Part shown: one piece after another, positions 55,301-63,914 of the stretch
Layout: each line of letters starts with the position of its first letter
Numbering within the stretch: the stretch's first letter is position 1
Assembly (NCBI RefSeq): GCF_000421625.1
Contig: NZ_ATXJ01000004.1
Location: 176,001-240,000 of the forward strand
Reading direction: 5' to 3'
From: Thermus islandicus DSM 21543
GTDB taxonomy: Bacteria > Deinococcota > Deinococci > Deinococcales > Thermaceae
DNA length: 64,000 bases
Program-made: the position numbers and the translations under genes
The notes under the pieces: generated by a model
Database searches by the model: none
Told to the model about the DNA's origin: nothing
What the model saw: the letters and a program-made list of their open reading frames with translations, nothing else

Positions 55301-55972
55301 GTGGCCACGGTGCTCCTGGTGGAGGACGAGCCCGCGGTCCGCCTGGGGGTGCGCCTGGCCCTGGAACGGGCGGGGCACCGCGTCCTCGAGGCCCCCACCG
55401 CCGGGGAGGCCTGGCCCCTCCTCAAGGAGGCGGAGGCGGTGATCCTGGACTGGGTGCTCCCCGACGAACCGGGCACCCGGCTCCTGGAAAGGATGCGCCA
55501 GGGCCCCTACCCCAACCTTCCCGTCCTCATGCTCACCGCCCGGGCCGAGGTGCGGGACCGGGTGGAGGGGCTTTCCCGGGGGGCCGACGACTACCTGGCC
55601 AAGCCCTTCGCCACGGAGGAACTCCTGGCTCGCCTCGAGGCCCTGCTGCGCCGGGCAGGGAGGCGGAAGCTCCTGAAGCGGGGCCCCCTCCTCCTAGACC
55701 TGGAGCGCAGGGAGGCCACCCTGGAGGGGAGGCCCCTCCCCTTAAGCCGGCGGGAGTTCGCCCTCCTCGCCTTCCTGGCGGAACGCCCGGGAAGGGTCTA
55801 CACCCGGGAGGAGCTTCTGGAGGCCGTATGGGGGCAGGACTACCTCGGCACCCCCAGGACCGTGGACCAGCACATCCTGCAGCTCCGGGAAAAGCTCCGG
55901 GAAGACCCCAAGGCCCCCCGCTTTCTGGAGACGGTGCGAGGCGTGGGCTACCGCTTCCGGGAGGGGGCATGA
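55301..55972 (+). CDS. OmpR/PhoB-family response regulator
   Basis: A 223-residue regulator. Receiver: VLLVEDEPAVRLGVRLA, VILDWVLPDEPGTRLL (phospho-Asp), MLTARAE and YLAKPFATEELLARL. Winged helix: LPLSRREFALLAFLAERPG, TREELLEAVWGQDY, TVDQHILQLREKLREDP, ETVRGVGYRF. The companion kinase and PhoU genes make it a probable PhoB for phosphate control. GTG at 55301 is leaderless after TAGACT. Coupled to the kinase by ATGA. Confidence 0.9.
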   Translation: MATVLLVEDEPAVRLGVRLALERAGHRVLEAPTAGEAWPLLKEAEAVILDWVLPDEPGTRLLERMRQGPYPNLPVLMLTARAEVRDRVEGLSRGADDYLAKPFATEELLARLEALLRRAGRRKLLKRGPLLLDLERREATLEGRPLPLSRREFALLAFLAERPGRVYTREELLEAVWGQDYLGTPRTVDQHILQLREKLREDPKAPRFLETVRGVGYRFREGA

Positions 55973-56859
55973 AGGCCCTGGCCGAGGCCTGGGAGGAGGC
56001 CCTCGAGGGCCTGGTGGCCCACGAAGACCGCCACGTGGTCTACCTGAACCCCGCGGCGGCCAGGTTGCTCGGGGTGGCCCGGGAGAAGGTGATGGGCCGC
56101 CCCCTGCTCCTCGCCCTCAGGGATCACCGCCTCGAGGCCCTGGCCCTCCACGGGGGGGAAAGGCTTCTGGAGGTGCGGGACCGCCTCCTCCGGGTCAAGG
56201 CCCTTCCCGGGAGGCTCTACCTCCTGGACGAGAGCGAGGCCCAAAGGCGCCTCAGAACCCTGGAGGAGGCGGCGGAGACCCTGGCCCACGAGCTCCGGAC
56301 CCCCCTCGCGGGGATGGGTCCCCTCCTGGAGGCCCTAACCCCCAGGACCCCGCAGGAAAAGGAGGTCCTGGCCCTCCTGCGGGCCGAGGTGGCCCGGCTC
56401 TCCCGCCTGGCGGAGGGCCTCTCCCCCGTCCGCCCCGGGCCCAGGCGTCCCGTGGTCCTCCTGGAGCTTTGGGGGCGCCTGGAGAGGCTCCTAGGGGAGA
56501 GGCTAAAGGGAAAGGAGGTGGAGGTCCACCTCCCCCACACCCTCGCCACCGACCCCGAGGCCCTCTTCCAGATCCTCTTGAACCTGCTGGACAACGCCCT
56601 CAAGTACGGCCGGGACCCCATCCGCCTCCTTTCGCGGCAGGAGGGGCCAAGGCTTGGCCTCGAGGTGCGGGACCGGGGAGGGGCGCTTCCCGACTACGAG
56701 GCCCTGTTCCTGCCGGGAAGGCGGGGCGTGGCCGAGGGGCGGGGCCAGGGGCTCGGCCTCTACCTGGTGCGCCGCCTGGCAAGGGCCCTGGGCGGGGAGG
56801 CCTACGCCCGGCGGGAAGGGGAGGAAAACGTCTTCGGCGTGAGCCTTCCCCTAGACTGA
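55969..56859 (+). CDS. Cytoplasmic histidine kinase, PhoR-like
   Basis: A 296-residue kinase without membrane helices. PAS-like segment (HVVYLNPAAARLLGVAREKVMGRPL), HisKA with ETLAHELRTPLAGM, N-box LLNLLDNALKYG, a degenerate G1 (VRDRGGALPDYEALF) and G2 GRGQGLGLYLVRRLA. Lack of a transmembrane part means it must sense an internal signal or PhoU. It overlaps the regulator by 4 nt and precedes phoU by 14 nt. Confidence 0.85.
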   Translation: MKALAEAWEEALEGLVAHEDRHVVYLNPAAARLLGVAREKVMGRPLLLALRDHRLEALALHGGERLLEVRDRLLRVKALPGRLYLLDESEAQRRLRTLEEAAETLAHELRTPLAGMGPLLEALTPRTPQEKEVLALLRAEVARLSRLAEGLSPVRPGPRRPVVLLELWGRLERLLGERLKGKEVEVHLPHTLATDPEALFQILLNLLDNALKYGRDPIRLLSRQEGPRLGLEVRDRGGALPDYEALFLPGRRGVAEGRGQGLGLYLVRRLARALGGEAYARREGEENVFGVSLPLD

Positions 56860-56873
56860 AGGCAGGGGGTCGT

Positions 56874-57536
56874 ATGCGCGAAGCGTTGGACAAAGCCTTG
56901 AACCAACTGGTAGAGGAAAGCCTCCGGATGCTCTCCTTGGTGCGGCAGATGACCCAGGAGGCCACGGAGGCCTTGGTGGAGGGGGACCGGGCCAAAGCGG
57001 AGGAGGTGATCTCCCGGGACAAGGAGGTGGACGCCCTGGAGCTTAAAATTGAGAACCAGGCCATCGCCGTCATTGCCCGGCACCAGCCCGTGGCCTCGGA
57101 CCTCCGCCTCATCTTCACCATCATCAAGGCCCTCACCGACCTGGAGCGCTCCGGGGACTACGCCGTGCACGTGGCCGAGGACGCCCTCTTCCTCTCCCAG
57201 GAGCCCCCGCTCAAGCGCTACGTCACCCTGCCCGAGATGGGGCGGCGGCTTCTCGCCATGATGGACATCCTGGGCAAGGCCGTGGCGGAGCGGGACGCGG
57301 AGCTTGCCCGCCAGGTTCTGGCCATGGACGACCAGGTGGACGGCCTCTACGAGGAGGTGACCCGGGAGCTCGTCACCTACATGATGGAGGACCCCCGTAC
57401 CCTCACCAAGGCCCTGACCCTCATGCGGGTGGCCCGGAGCTACGAAAGGCTCGGGGACCACCTGGAGAACATCGCCGAAAGGGTCATCTACTGGCTCACC
57501 GGGGAGGTATACAAGGCCCCGGAGGACGTTGACTAG
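56874..57536 (+). CDS. phoU: Phosphate uptake/signalling regulator PhoU
   Basis: A 220-residue protein of two three-helix bundles, each with an E/D-x3-D metal motif region: EVISRDKEVDALELKIEN with HQPVASDLRLIFTIIK, and LAMDDQVDGLYEEV with TLMRVARSYERLGDHLENIAERVIY. PhoU links the Pst transporter to PhoR and limits phosphate uptake. No pst genes are in the window. A TAGACT (56852-56857) in the end of the kinase gene may be an extra promoter; AGGGGGT is the ribosome site. Confidence 0.93.
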   Translation: MREALDKALNQLVEESLRMLSLVRQMTQEATEALVEGDRAKAEEVISRDKEVDALELKIENQAIAVIARHQPVASDLRLIFTIIKALTDLERSGDYAVHVAEDALFLSQEPPLKRYVTLPEMGRRLLAMMDILGKAVAERDAELARQVLAMDDQVDGLYEEVTRELVTYMMEDPRTLTKALTLMRVARSYERLGDHLENIAERVIYWLTGEVYKAPEDVD

Positions 57537-57537
57537 G

Positions 57538-58636
57538 CTACTCCGCCTCCGCCTCCTCCGCCCCCTGGCGGCGGCCCGCCTTCCACTCCAGGCCAGCACA
57601 GATGAAGTCCAGAAGGTCTCCGTCCAGGACGTTCTGCGGGTCAAAGCGCATGAGACCGGTGCGGTGGTCCTTCACGTACTGCTTGTCCAGGACGTAGCTC
57701 CGGATCTGGCTCCCCCACTCTATGGGCCGTACCTCGCCCCGGAGCTTCTGGAGCTCCTCCTGCTTCCTCCGCCACTCCAGCTCAAAAAGCCTGGAGCGGA
57801 GGACCTTCATGGCCAGCTCCTTGTTCTTGATCTGGCTCCTCGTGGTCTGGCAGGTGACGGTGATGCCCGTGGGCAGGTGGACGATGCGCACCGCCGAGTC
57901 CGTGGTGTTCACCCCTTGGCCCCCGTGGCCCTGGGAGCGGAAGACGTCTATGCGCAGGTCCTCGGGCCGGATCACCACCTCCACGGTGTCGTCCACCTCG
58001 GGCATGACCTCCACCCCGGCGAAGGAGGTGTGGCGGCGGCCCGAGGCGTCAAAGGGGGAGGGGCGCACCAGGCGGTGGACCCCCGCCTCGGGGGAAAGGA
58101 GGCCGTAGGCGTTTTCCCCCTTGATGAGGATCTGGGCGTAGTCCAGACCCGCCTCGGGCCCGGGCTTCAGGTCCACCACCTCCACCTCAAAGCCCTGCCG
58201 CTCGGCGAAGCGGGTGTACATCCGGAATAGCATCTCCGCCCAGTCGCAGGCCTCGGTGCCCCCGGCCCCGGGCTGGATGGTCAGGATGGCGTTCTTCTCG
58301 GCGTGGGGGAAGGTGAGGAGGGTCTCGTGGTAGAGGGCTTCCAGCTTCCTCGAGGCCTCCTCCAGCTCGGGCCTCAAGGCCTCCCGCTCCTCGGCCGGAA
58401 ACTCCTCGTAAAGCTCCAGAAGCCCCTGGAGGTCGCTTTCCAGGGAGCGGAAGGTGTCCACGGTGCGCCGGAGGCGGGCGGCCTCCCGGCTTACCTTGCG
58501 GGCCTCCTCCGGGTCCTGCCAGAGGGCAGGGTCCTCCAGCCTCCGGTCCAGTTCCTTAAGGCGGGCCTCCTTCCCGGGGATGTCAAAGATACCCCCGGAG
58601 GCCGGCCAGGCGTTCGCGCAAGAGCTCCAGGTCCAT
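57538..58636 (-). CDS. prfB: Peptide chain release factor 2, programmed +1 frameshift
   Basis: Release factor for UGA and UAA codons. The first frame starts at ATG 58636 and reads MDLELLRERLAGLRGYL then TGA (58583-58585). The second frame begins with GAC at 58582-58584 and gives 348 residues, in total 365. The slip site CTT-TGA-C preceded by CGGGGG matches E. coli prfB, where RF2 shortage causes the shift. SPFDASGRRHTS contains the SPF anticodon-like tripeptide and GHGGQGVNTTDS the GGQ. Promoter TTGTAT-N17-TATACT at 58646-58674. Confidence 0.96.
58582..58597 (-). other. prfB +1 frameshift element
   Basis: Minus strand: CGG GGG TAT CTT TGA C. The G run pairs with the 3' end of 16S rRNA three bases before the slippery CTT, and the in-frame TGA is followed by C, a poor termination context. 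This is the standard autoregulatory switch of RF2. Confidence 0.93.
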
Positions 58637-58645
58637 ACCGCCCCC

Positions 58646-58674
58646 AGTATAGGGAAGTGCGAGGTGCGATACAA
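58646..58674 (-). promoter_or_regulatory. prfB promoter
   Basis: TTGTAT (58669-58674), 17-nt spacer, TATACT (58646-58651) on the minus strand; 9 nt from the -10 to the ATG. Confidence 0.65.
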
Positions 58675-58718
58675 GCACCCTTACGTCTAATAGGCTAAAG
58701 ATGTATGATAATTATGCT

Positions 58719-59138
58719 ATGGAGTTGGAGAAGCTGGCCGCCAACCTGCAAGAGGCCTACCCCCAGGGCCTGCCGGGGGAGCGGGAGGCCCTGGTGACCC
58801 TCTTGCTGCAGCGGGGCCTGCCCCGGCCGGAGGCCCAGGGCTACGCCCACTTCCTTCCGGGCGAAAGGCCCCGCTGGGCCTTCACCCGCCGCCCCGTGGA
58901 CCTCAAGGCCCTCATGCGGGCCCTGGACCAGGAATACCCCGAGTTCGTTGGGGAGGGGGACGAGGAGGAAGAGGCCCTGGCCTTCCTTGCCCTCCGCCTC
59001 GAGGGGGACCGCCAGGTGGCCAAGGAGGTGCTCGATGCCCTCCGGGCCGCGGGCTACGTGGAAAAGGCCTACCGCCCCGAGCGGGTGCGGGACCGCCTCC
59101 TGTTCCGCTTCCCCGAGGCCCTGCGCCTCTACGCCTAG
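58719..59138 (+). CDS. Protein of unknown function
   Basis: A 139-residue soluble acidic protein, helical in appearance (LEKLAANLQEAYPQGLPG, EREALVTLLLQRGLPRPEAQGY, DLKALMRALDQEYPEFVG, VAKEVLDALRAAGYVEKA). I do not recognise a family. ATG at 58719 lies 6 nt after GATAAT (58707-58712) and has no Shine-Dalgarno site; an in-frame ATG at 58701 lies upstream of that box. Monocistronic between prfB and murA. Confidence 0.7.
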   Translation: MELEKLAANLQEAYPQGLPGEREALVTLLLQRGLPRPEAQGYAHFLPGERPRWAFTRRPVDLKALMRALDQEYPEFVGEGDEEEEALAFLALRLEGDRQVAKEVLDALRAAGYVEKAYRPERVRDRLLFRFPEALRLYA

Positions 59139-59148
59139 GCGCGCGGGC

Positions 59149-60444
59149 TCAGTCCGCCGCCAGGGCCAAGGAGGTCTCCTCCAGACTTACCCTGGCCCCC
59201 AAGGCCTGGAGGCGCTCCCCCAGATCCTCGTAGCCCCGCTCCAAGAAGTACACCCCCTCAATCTCGGACACCCCTTCCGCGCTCAAGGCGGCCACCACCA
59301 AGCTCCCTCCAGCCCGGATGTCCAGGGCCTTCACTTGGGCCCCGCGCAGGCGCTTCCCGCTGATCAAGAGGGTCCGGTCCCGTAGGTAGAGCTCCGCCCC
59401 CATCCTCGCCAGCTCCCCCACATGGGTGAAGCGGTCGGGGTAGACCCGATCGGTCACCGTGCTCTGGCCGGGGACCGTGGCTAGGTAGGCGGTGACGATG
59501 GGCTGGAGGTCCGTGGGGAAGCCGGGGTACTCCCGGGCCTCCACGTGGAAGGGCTCGGGGTCCGGGGTGGCGGTGAAGCGCACCCAGTCCTGGCCTACCT
59601 CCACCCGGTGGCCGGCCTGGCGCAGCTTGTCCAGGAGGGCATCCAGGTGGTCCGGGCGCACCTCGCTTAAGGTGAGCTCCCCCCGGGTTGCCGCCGCGGC
59701 CAGGAGGTAGGTGCCCGCCTCAATCCGATCCGGGATGATCCGGTAGGTACCCCCACCGAGGCGCTCCGCCCCCCTCACGTGCAGGATGGCGCTCCCCAGG
59801 CCCCGCACCTCCACGCCCAGCATCCGGAGGAACCGGCCCAGGTCCTCCACCTCGGGTTCCATGGCCGCCTGAACCAAGGTGGCCTCGCCCCCCAGGGCCA
59901 CGGCCAACATGGCCTGCTCCGTGCCCCCCACCGTGGGCAGGTCAAAGACCACGCGCCCCGAGAGGGGGCGGACCCTCCGCGCGTAGAAGGTTCCTTCCTC
60001 CTCCACCACCTCGGCCCCCAGGGCCCTCAGGGCCTTCACGTGCTGGTCCACGGGCCGAACCCCGAAGGCGCAACCCCCCGGAAGGGAGATCCGCCCCTCC
60101 CCTACCCGGGCGAGAAGGGCCCCCCACACGATGAAGCTGGCCCGCATCTGGCCCACGAGCTCGTAGGGGGCGTGGGCGCTTTGGATCTCTGGGGTGTGGA
60201 GGTGGAGGGTACGCCCTTCCCAGGCGTACCGGGTACCCAGGTGGGCGAGGAGCTCCAGCATCACCTCCACGTCCCTGAGCCTGGGCACCTCCACCAGGGT
60301 GATGGGCTCAGGGGTCAGGAGGCTTGCAGCCAGGATGGGCAAGGCGGCGTTCTTGGCAGGGTAGACCCGGAGTTCCCCCGAAAGGGGAAGCCCGCCCTCC
60401 ACGCGCAGGATCCTTCTGGTGCCCTTCCCCGGGTCCGTAGGCAT
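59149..60444 (-). CDS. murA: UDP-N-acetylglucosamine 1-carboxyvinyltransferase
   Basis: A 431-residue enzyme of the first committed step of peptidoglycan synthesis; target of fosfomycin. LRVYPAKNAALPILAASLL has the conserved Lys-Asn, SLPGGCAFGVRPVDQHV carries the catalytic Cys, and EYPGFPTDLQP and RFTHVGELARMGA are late motifs. ATG at 60444 is 7 nt after TAAGGT; the adjacent ATG at 60447 and more distant starts are less suited. The -10 lies inside a palindrome next to an RHH regulator gene. Confidence 0.95.
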   Translation of the reverse strand: MPTDPGKGTRRILRVEGGLPLSGELRVYPAKNAALPILAASLLTPEPITLVEVPRLRDVEVMLELLAHLGTRYAWEGRTLHLHTPEIQSAHAPYELVGQMRASFIVWGALLARVGEGRISLPGGCAFGVRPVDQHVKALRALGAEVVEEEGTFYARRVRPLSGRVVFDLPTVGGTEQAMLAVALGGEATLVQAAMEPEVEDLGRFLRMLGVEVRGLGSAILHVRGAERLGGGTYRIIPDRIEAGTYLLAAAATRGELTLSEVRPDHLDALLDKLRQAGHRVEVGQDWVRFTATPDPEPFHVEAREYPGFPTDLQPIVTAYLATVPGQSTVTDRVYPDRFTHVGELARMGAELYLRDRTLLISGKRLRGAQVKALDIRAGGSLVVAALSAEGVSEIEGVYFLERGYEDLGERLQALGARVSLEETSLALAAD

Positions 60445-60450
60445 CATACA

Positions 60451-60466
60451 CACCTTACTCAAGGTG
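60451..60466. promoter_or_regulatory. Palindrome over the murA -10 box
   Basis: CACCTT-ACTC-AAGGTG, a perfect 6-bp inverted repeat that contains the minus-strand -10 TAAGGT (60452-60457). A protein bound here would block murA. The ribbon-helix-helix protein encoded 70 nt away is a candidate. Confidence 0.5.
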
Positions 60467-60488
60467 AGGATAAGGACCCTCAACCCCA

Positions 60489-60518
60489 TTGTCAAGCGGA
60501 TGCGTTTTCTGCTACACT
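60489..60518 (+). promoter_or_regulatory. Promoter of the RHH-kinase operon
   Basis: TTGTCA (60489-60494), 18-nt spacer, TACACT (60513-60518), then AAGGGG before the ATG at 60536. Confidence 0.65.
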
Positions 60519-60535
60519 CTAGCCCCAAGGGGCGT

Positions 60536-60742
60536 ATGCCGAAGAAGGAGAAAAAGCGGCTTCAGGTGGTGATCTCCGAGGAGCAGGATGCGCTCCTCAC
60601 CCGGGCGGCCTACGCCCTTTCCAGCCCGGAGCGCCTGGTGTCCAAATCCGAGGTGGTGCGCCTGGCCATCGCCAAGATCGTCCAGGAGCTAGAGGAGGGC
60701 AAGGAGGAGCTGGCCGAACTCCTCAAGCGCCTGGAAGAATAA
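60536..60742 (+). CDS. Ribbon-helix-helix (CopG-like) DNA-binding protein
   Basis: A 68-residue protein. After a Lys-rich start, KRLQVVISEEQDALLTRAAYALS forms the beta strand and first helix, and VSKSEVVRLAIAKIVQELEEG the second helix with the S-x-S-E-V-V-R-x-A-I pattern of RHH proteins. It should bind DNA as a dimer. The kinase gene starts one base after its stop, so the two are cotranscribed. Target sites are not known; the nearby palindrome is a candidate. Confidence 0.8.
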   Translation: MPKKEKKRLQVVISEEQDALLTRAAYALSSPERLVSKSEVVRLAIAKIVQELEEGKEELAELLKRLEE

Positions 60743-60743
60743 A

Positions 60744-62561
60744 ATGGCCGGCATGGTCCTGGGCGGCCGGTACCGCCTCGAGGCCCCCTTGGGTTCCGGG
60801 GGCATGGCGGAGGTCTTCCGGGCGGTGGACGAACGCCTGGGGCGCAGGGTGGCGGTGAACCCCCTCCACCCCCGGGCCCTCCCCCCGGAAAGGGAGCGCT
60901 TCTTCCTGGAGGTCCGGGCCCTCTCCCGCCTCTTCCATCCGGGCATCGTCCAGGTCTTGGACCTGGGGGAGGAGGAGGGGCGGCCCTACTTCGTCATGGA
61001 GCTGGTGGAGGGAGGGACCTTTGACCGCTTGGGCCCCTTTGAGGAAGGGCCGGAAGGGGAGCGCATCCTGAAGGCCGCCCAGATGGTCATGGAGGCCCTG
61101 GCCCACCTCCACGCCCAGGGCATCCTCCACCGCGACCTCACCCCCAAGAACATCCTCCTCACCCGGGAGGGCTACCCGAAGGTCATGGACCTGGGCCTGG
61201 CCTACCTCCTGCAGGAGAGCCGCCACCTCACCCGCACCGGCTACACCCTGGGTACCCCCCTATACATGGCCCCCGAGCAGGCCAAGGGGTTGCCCCTCAC
61301 CCCCAAGGCGGACCTCTACAGCTTCGGAGCCGTTCTCTACCGTACCCTCACGGGAAAGCCTCCCTTTGAGGGGGAAAACGATCAGGCCATCCTCTTCCAG
61401 CACGTCTACGAGGCCCCCAGGCCCCCGGAGGCCCTGAACCCCGCTGTGCCCAAGGGGGTGAGCGAGGGAGTGCTGGGCCTTCTGGCCAAGCACCCTGAGG
61501 AGCGCCCCTCCCATCCCACCCTTTTCCAGGGCCCCCTCTTGGACTTTCAGAGCCTGCGCCTCGCCACCCCCCGGGCGGGGGCGAGCCGGTCGGGCCACTA
61601 CCCCACGGCCCCCGACCCCCGCCGCCTCAGCCTCAGGGGCAAGCTGGAGCTGGGAGGGGAGGCCGGATGGCCGGGGGAGATGGTCTACGCGGGAGGGCGG
61701 GTCTACCTGGGGGTGGGGCAGGGCCTGGCGGAGGTGGACCTCCTCACAGGGGAGGTGCGCCAGCAAAGCCTCCCCGAGGCGGTTTCCGCTCCTCCGGTGG
61801 TCCGGGGCGGGGTGTACGTGGGGTGCTGGGACGGGAAGGTGCGCCGTTTCCGGGGACGGGTTCTGGAGTGGAGCGCGGAGACCGGGGCCGAGATCACCGC
61901 CGCCCCCTTGGTCCTAGGCCCCAGGGTCTACGTGGCAAGCCGGGACGGGACCCTTTACGCCTACGAAAAGGACCAGCCCCTCTTCCGCTTCCACGCCGGA
62001 GGCCACCTCTCCGCGAGCCCCACCTTCTACCGGGGACTCCTCTTCGTAGGGGGGGAGGACGGCTGGCTCTACGCCCTGGACCCGGAGAACGGGGCCTTGC
62101 GCTACAAGGTGAGGACGGGGCCGGTCCATGTGCCCGTGGCCGCCTATGGGGGGGTTCTCTTCATCCCCACCTGGGAGGGAACGGTGTACGCCTTTGACCC
62201 CCTGACCCGGGAAACCCTTTGGAGCGCGGAGCTGGAAGGGGAGATCTGGGGCGGGCTGGCCCTGGACGAGGAGCGGGTCTACGTGGCCGCCTGGGACGGG
62301 GTCTTAAGGGCCCTGGAGCAGGCCACGGGGGAGGAGGCGTGGAGCCTCGAGGTGGGCAAGGTGACCGCGGGCCTCGTCTACGCCGCGGGGCACCTCTTCC
62401 TGGCCACGGAGGAGGGCCGCCTGCTGGCCGTGGACCGCCGGGGCCAGGTGGTGTTTGAGGCCACGGGCCTGGGGCCGGTGCAGGTGCCACCCCTCCCCCT
62501 TCCCGAGGAGGTGCTGGTGGTGAACCTGGCCGGACGGCTTTACCGCTTTGGCGTAGGATGA
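60744..62561 (+). CDS. Serine/threonine kinase-like protein with PQQ-type beta-propeller
   Basis: A 605-residue protein. Kinase fold 8-265: glycine loop PLGSGGMAEVF, beta-3 RRVAVNPLHP where the ATP-binding Lys is replaced by Asn39, HRDLTPKNILL (catalytic Asp131, Asn136), DLG (149-151) in place of DFG and APEQAKG. A linker 266-300 without membrane helix leads to seven or so propeller blades (VYVASRDGTLYAYEKD, VYVAAWDGVLRALEQATGEEAW). It is therefore soluble, and either a pseudokinase or one using another Lys. Last propeller strand ends 4 nt before ridA. Confidence 0.85.
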   Translation: MAGMVLGGRYRLEAPLGSGGMAEVFRAVDERLGRRVAVNPLHPRALPPERERFFLEVRALSRLFHPGIVQVLDLGEEEGRPYFVMELVEGGTFDRLGPFEEGPEGERILKAAQMVMEALAHLHAQGILHRDLTPKNILLTREGYPKVMDLGLAYLLQESRHLTRTGYTLGTPLYMAPEQAKGLPLTPKADLYSFGAVLYRTLTGKPPFEGENDQAILFQHVYEAPRPPEALNPAVPKGVSEGVLGLLAKHPEERPSHPTLFQGPLLDFQSLRLATPRAGASRSGHYPTAPDPRRLSLRGKLELGGEAGWPGEMVYAGGRVYLGVGQGLAEVDLLTGEVRQQSLPEAVSAPPVVRGGVYVGCWDGKVRRFRGRVLEWSAETGAEITAAPLVLGPRVYVASRDGTLYAYEKDQPLFRFHAGGHLSASPTFYRGLLFVGGEDGWLYALDPENGALRYKVRTGPVHVPVAAYGGVLFIPTWEGTVYAFDPLTRETLWSAELEGEIWGGLALDEERVYVAAWDGVLRALEQATGEEAWSLEVGKVTAGLVYAAGHLFLATEEGRLLAVDRRGQVVFEATGLGPVQVPPLPLPEEVLVVNLAGRLYRFGVG

Positions 62562-62565
62562 GGCC

Positions 62566-62940
62566 ATGGAGGCCATCCACACCGAGAAGGCCCCCCGGGC
62601 CGTGGGCCCTTACTCCCAGGCGGTGCGGGCCGGGGGGCTCCTCTTCGTCTCCGGCCAGATCCCCCTGACCCCCGAGGGCACCCTGGTGGAAGGGGGGATC
62701 CGGGAACAGACCGAGCAGGTCATGGAGAACCTAAAGGCCATCCTGGAGGCCGCAGGCGTGGGCCTTTCCCAGGTGGTCCAGACCACCTGTTTCCTGGCGG
62801 ACATGGAGGAGTTTTCCGCCTTCAACGAGGTCTACGCCCGCTACTTCACCCCGCCCTATCCGGCGCGGGCCACGGTGGCGGTCAAGGCCCTGCCCCGGGG
62901 GGTGCGGGTGGAGGTGGCCTGCATCGCCCTGGCGGAATAG
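62566..62940 (+). CDS. ridA: RidA-family enamine/imine deaminase
   Basis: A 124-residue trimeric protein that hydrolyses reactive 2-aminoacrylate and related imines. KAPRAVGPYSQAVRAGGLLFVSGQIPL, the AGVGLSQVVQTTCFLADME segment, PARATVAVKALPRGVRVEVACIA with the catalytic Arg (VEVACIA context). It follows the kinase gene by 4 nt in the same operon. Confidence 0.94.
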   Translation: MEAIHTEKAPRAVGPYSQAVRAGGLLFVSGQIPLTPEGTLVEGGIREQTEQVMENLKAILEAAGVGLSQVVQTTCFLADMEEFSAFNEVYARYFTPPYPARATVAVKALPRGVRVEVACIALAE

Positions 62941-62972
62941 CGCACCCTTGCAGAGAAGCGTAGAATGACGGC

Positions 62973-63914
62973 ATGACCGGGGCCGAGGAGAGCCAGCTTC
63001 TTGAGTTGGAGGAGCGGTTCCGCGGAGGGGACGTGCGCGCCCTGGCCCGGGCCCTCACCCTGGCGGAGTCGGGCCACCCCCTGGGCCAGGCCCTCCTCAA
63101 ACGCCTGCGGGGCCGGGGACAGGCCAAGGTGGTGGGGGTGACGGGAAGCCCCGGAGCGGGGAAGAGTACCCTCACCGACCGGCTCATCCTCGAGGCGCGC
63201 AGGCGGGGAGAACGGGTGGGGGTCTTGGCCGTGGACCCCTCCAGCCCCTTCACCGGAGGGGCCATCCTGGGGGACCGCATCCGCATGATGCGCCACCACC
63301 AGGACCCCGGGGTCTTCATCCGCTCCATGGCCTCGAGGGGGGCCCTGGGGGGGCTTGCCGGGGCCACGGTAGCCGCCCTAAACCTTTTGGAGGCTTTCGG
63401 CTTTGACCGGATCTTCGTGGAAACCGTGGGCGTGGGCCAGAGCGAGGTGGACATCGCCCGGGTGGCGGACACCACCCTCCTCGTCCTCACCCCGGCGGCG
63501 GGGGACGCGGTCCAGGCCTTCAAGGCGGGGGTGATGGAGATCGCCGACCTTTTCGCGATCAACAAGTTTGACCTCCCAGGAGGGGAGCGCCTCATCCAGG
63601 AGCTCAAAGGGGCCCTGGAGCTCTCCCCTCCCAGGCCTGGAGGCTGGCATCCCCCCATCTACCCCACGGTGGCGGCCACGGGAGAGGGGGTGGAGGCCCT
63701 CTTTGAGGGGCTGGAGGCCCACCACCGCCACCTGGTGGAACACGGGCTTCTGGCTGCCCAGCGCTTGGAGCGGGCCCGGTTTGAGGTGGAAAGCGTCATT
63801 CAGGACTGGGGCCGGCGCAAAACCCAGGCGGCCGAGGCCCTGGTGGCCCGGGTGGCCAAGGGCGAGCTTTCCCCCGAGGAGGCGGCCCTAACCCTGCTTC
63901 GACCGGAGGCGTAG
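62973..63914 (+). CDS. meaB: Methylmalonyl-CoA mutase-associated GTPase
   Basis: A 313-residue G3E GTPase that gates cofactor loading and protects B12-dependent methylmalonyl-CoA mutase. Walker A GVTGSPGAGKSTLTD, VLAVDPSSPFTGGAILGDRIRM (switch I), ETVGVGQSEVDIARVAD (switch II), INKFDLPG (NKxD). ATG at 62973 lies 6 nt after TAGAAT with no ribosome site (leaderless). The mutase genes are not in this window. Its end overlaps the next convergent gene by 27 nt. Confidence 0.94.
   Translation: MTGAEESQLLELEERFRGGDVRALARALTLAESGHPLGQALLKRLRGRGQAKVVGVTGSPGAGKSTLTDRLILEARRRGERVGVLAVDPSSPFTGGAILGDRIRMMRHHQDPGVFIRSMASRGALGGLAGATVAALNLLEAFGFDRIFVETVGVGQSEVDIARVADTTLLVLTPAAGDAVQAFKAGVMEIADLFAINKFDLPGGERLIQELKGALELSPPRPGGWHPPIYPTVAATGEGVEALFEGLEAHHRHLVEHGLLAAQRLERARFEVESVIQDWGRRKTQAAEALVARVAKGELSPEEAALTLLRPEA

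Noticed and set aside
58583..58636. prfB as a pseudogene with an early stop
   Set aside because: The stop sits in the well-known RF2 +1 frameshift element, so the gene is intact.
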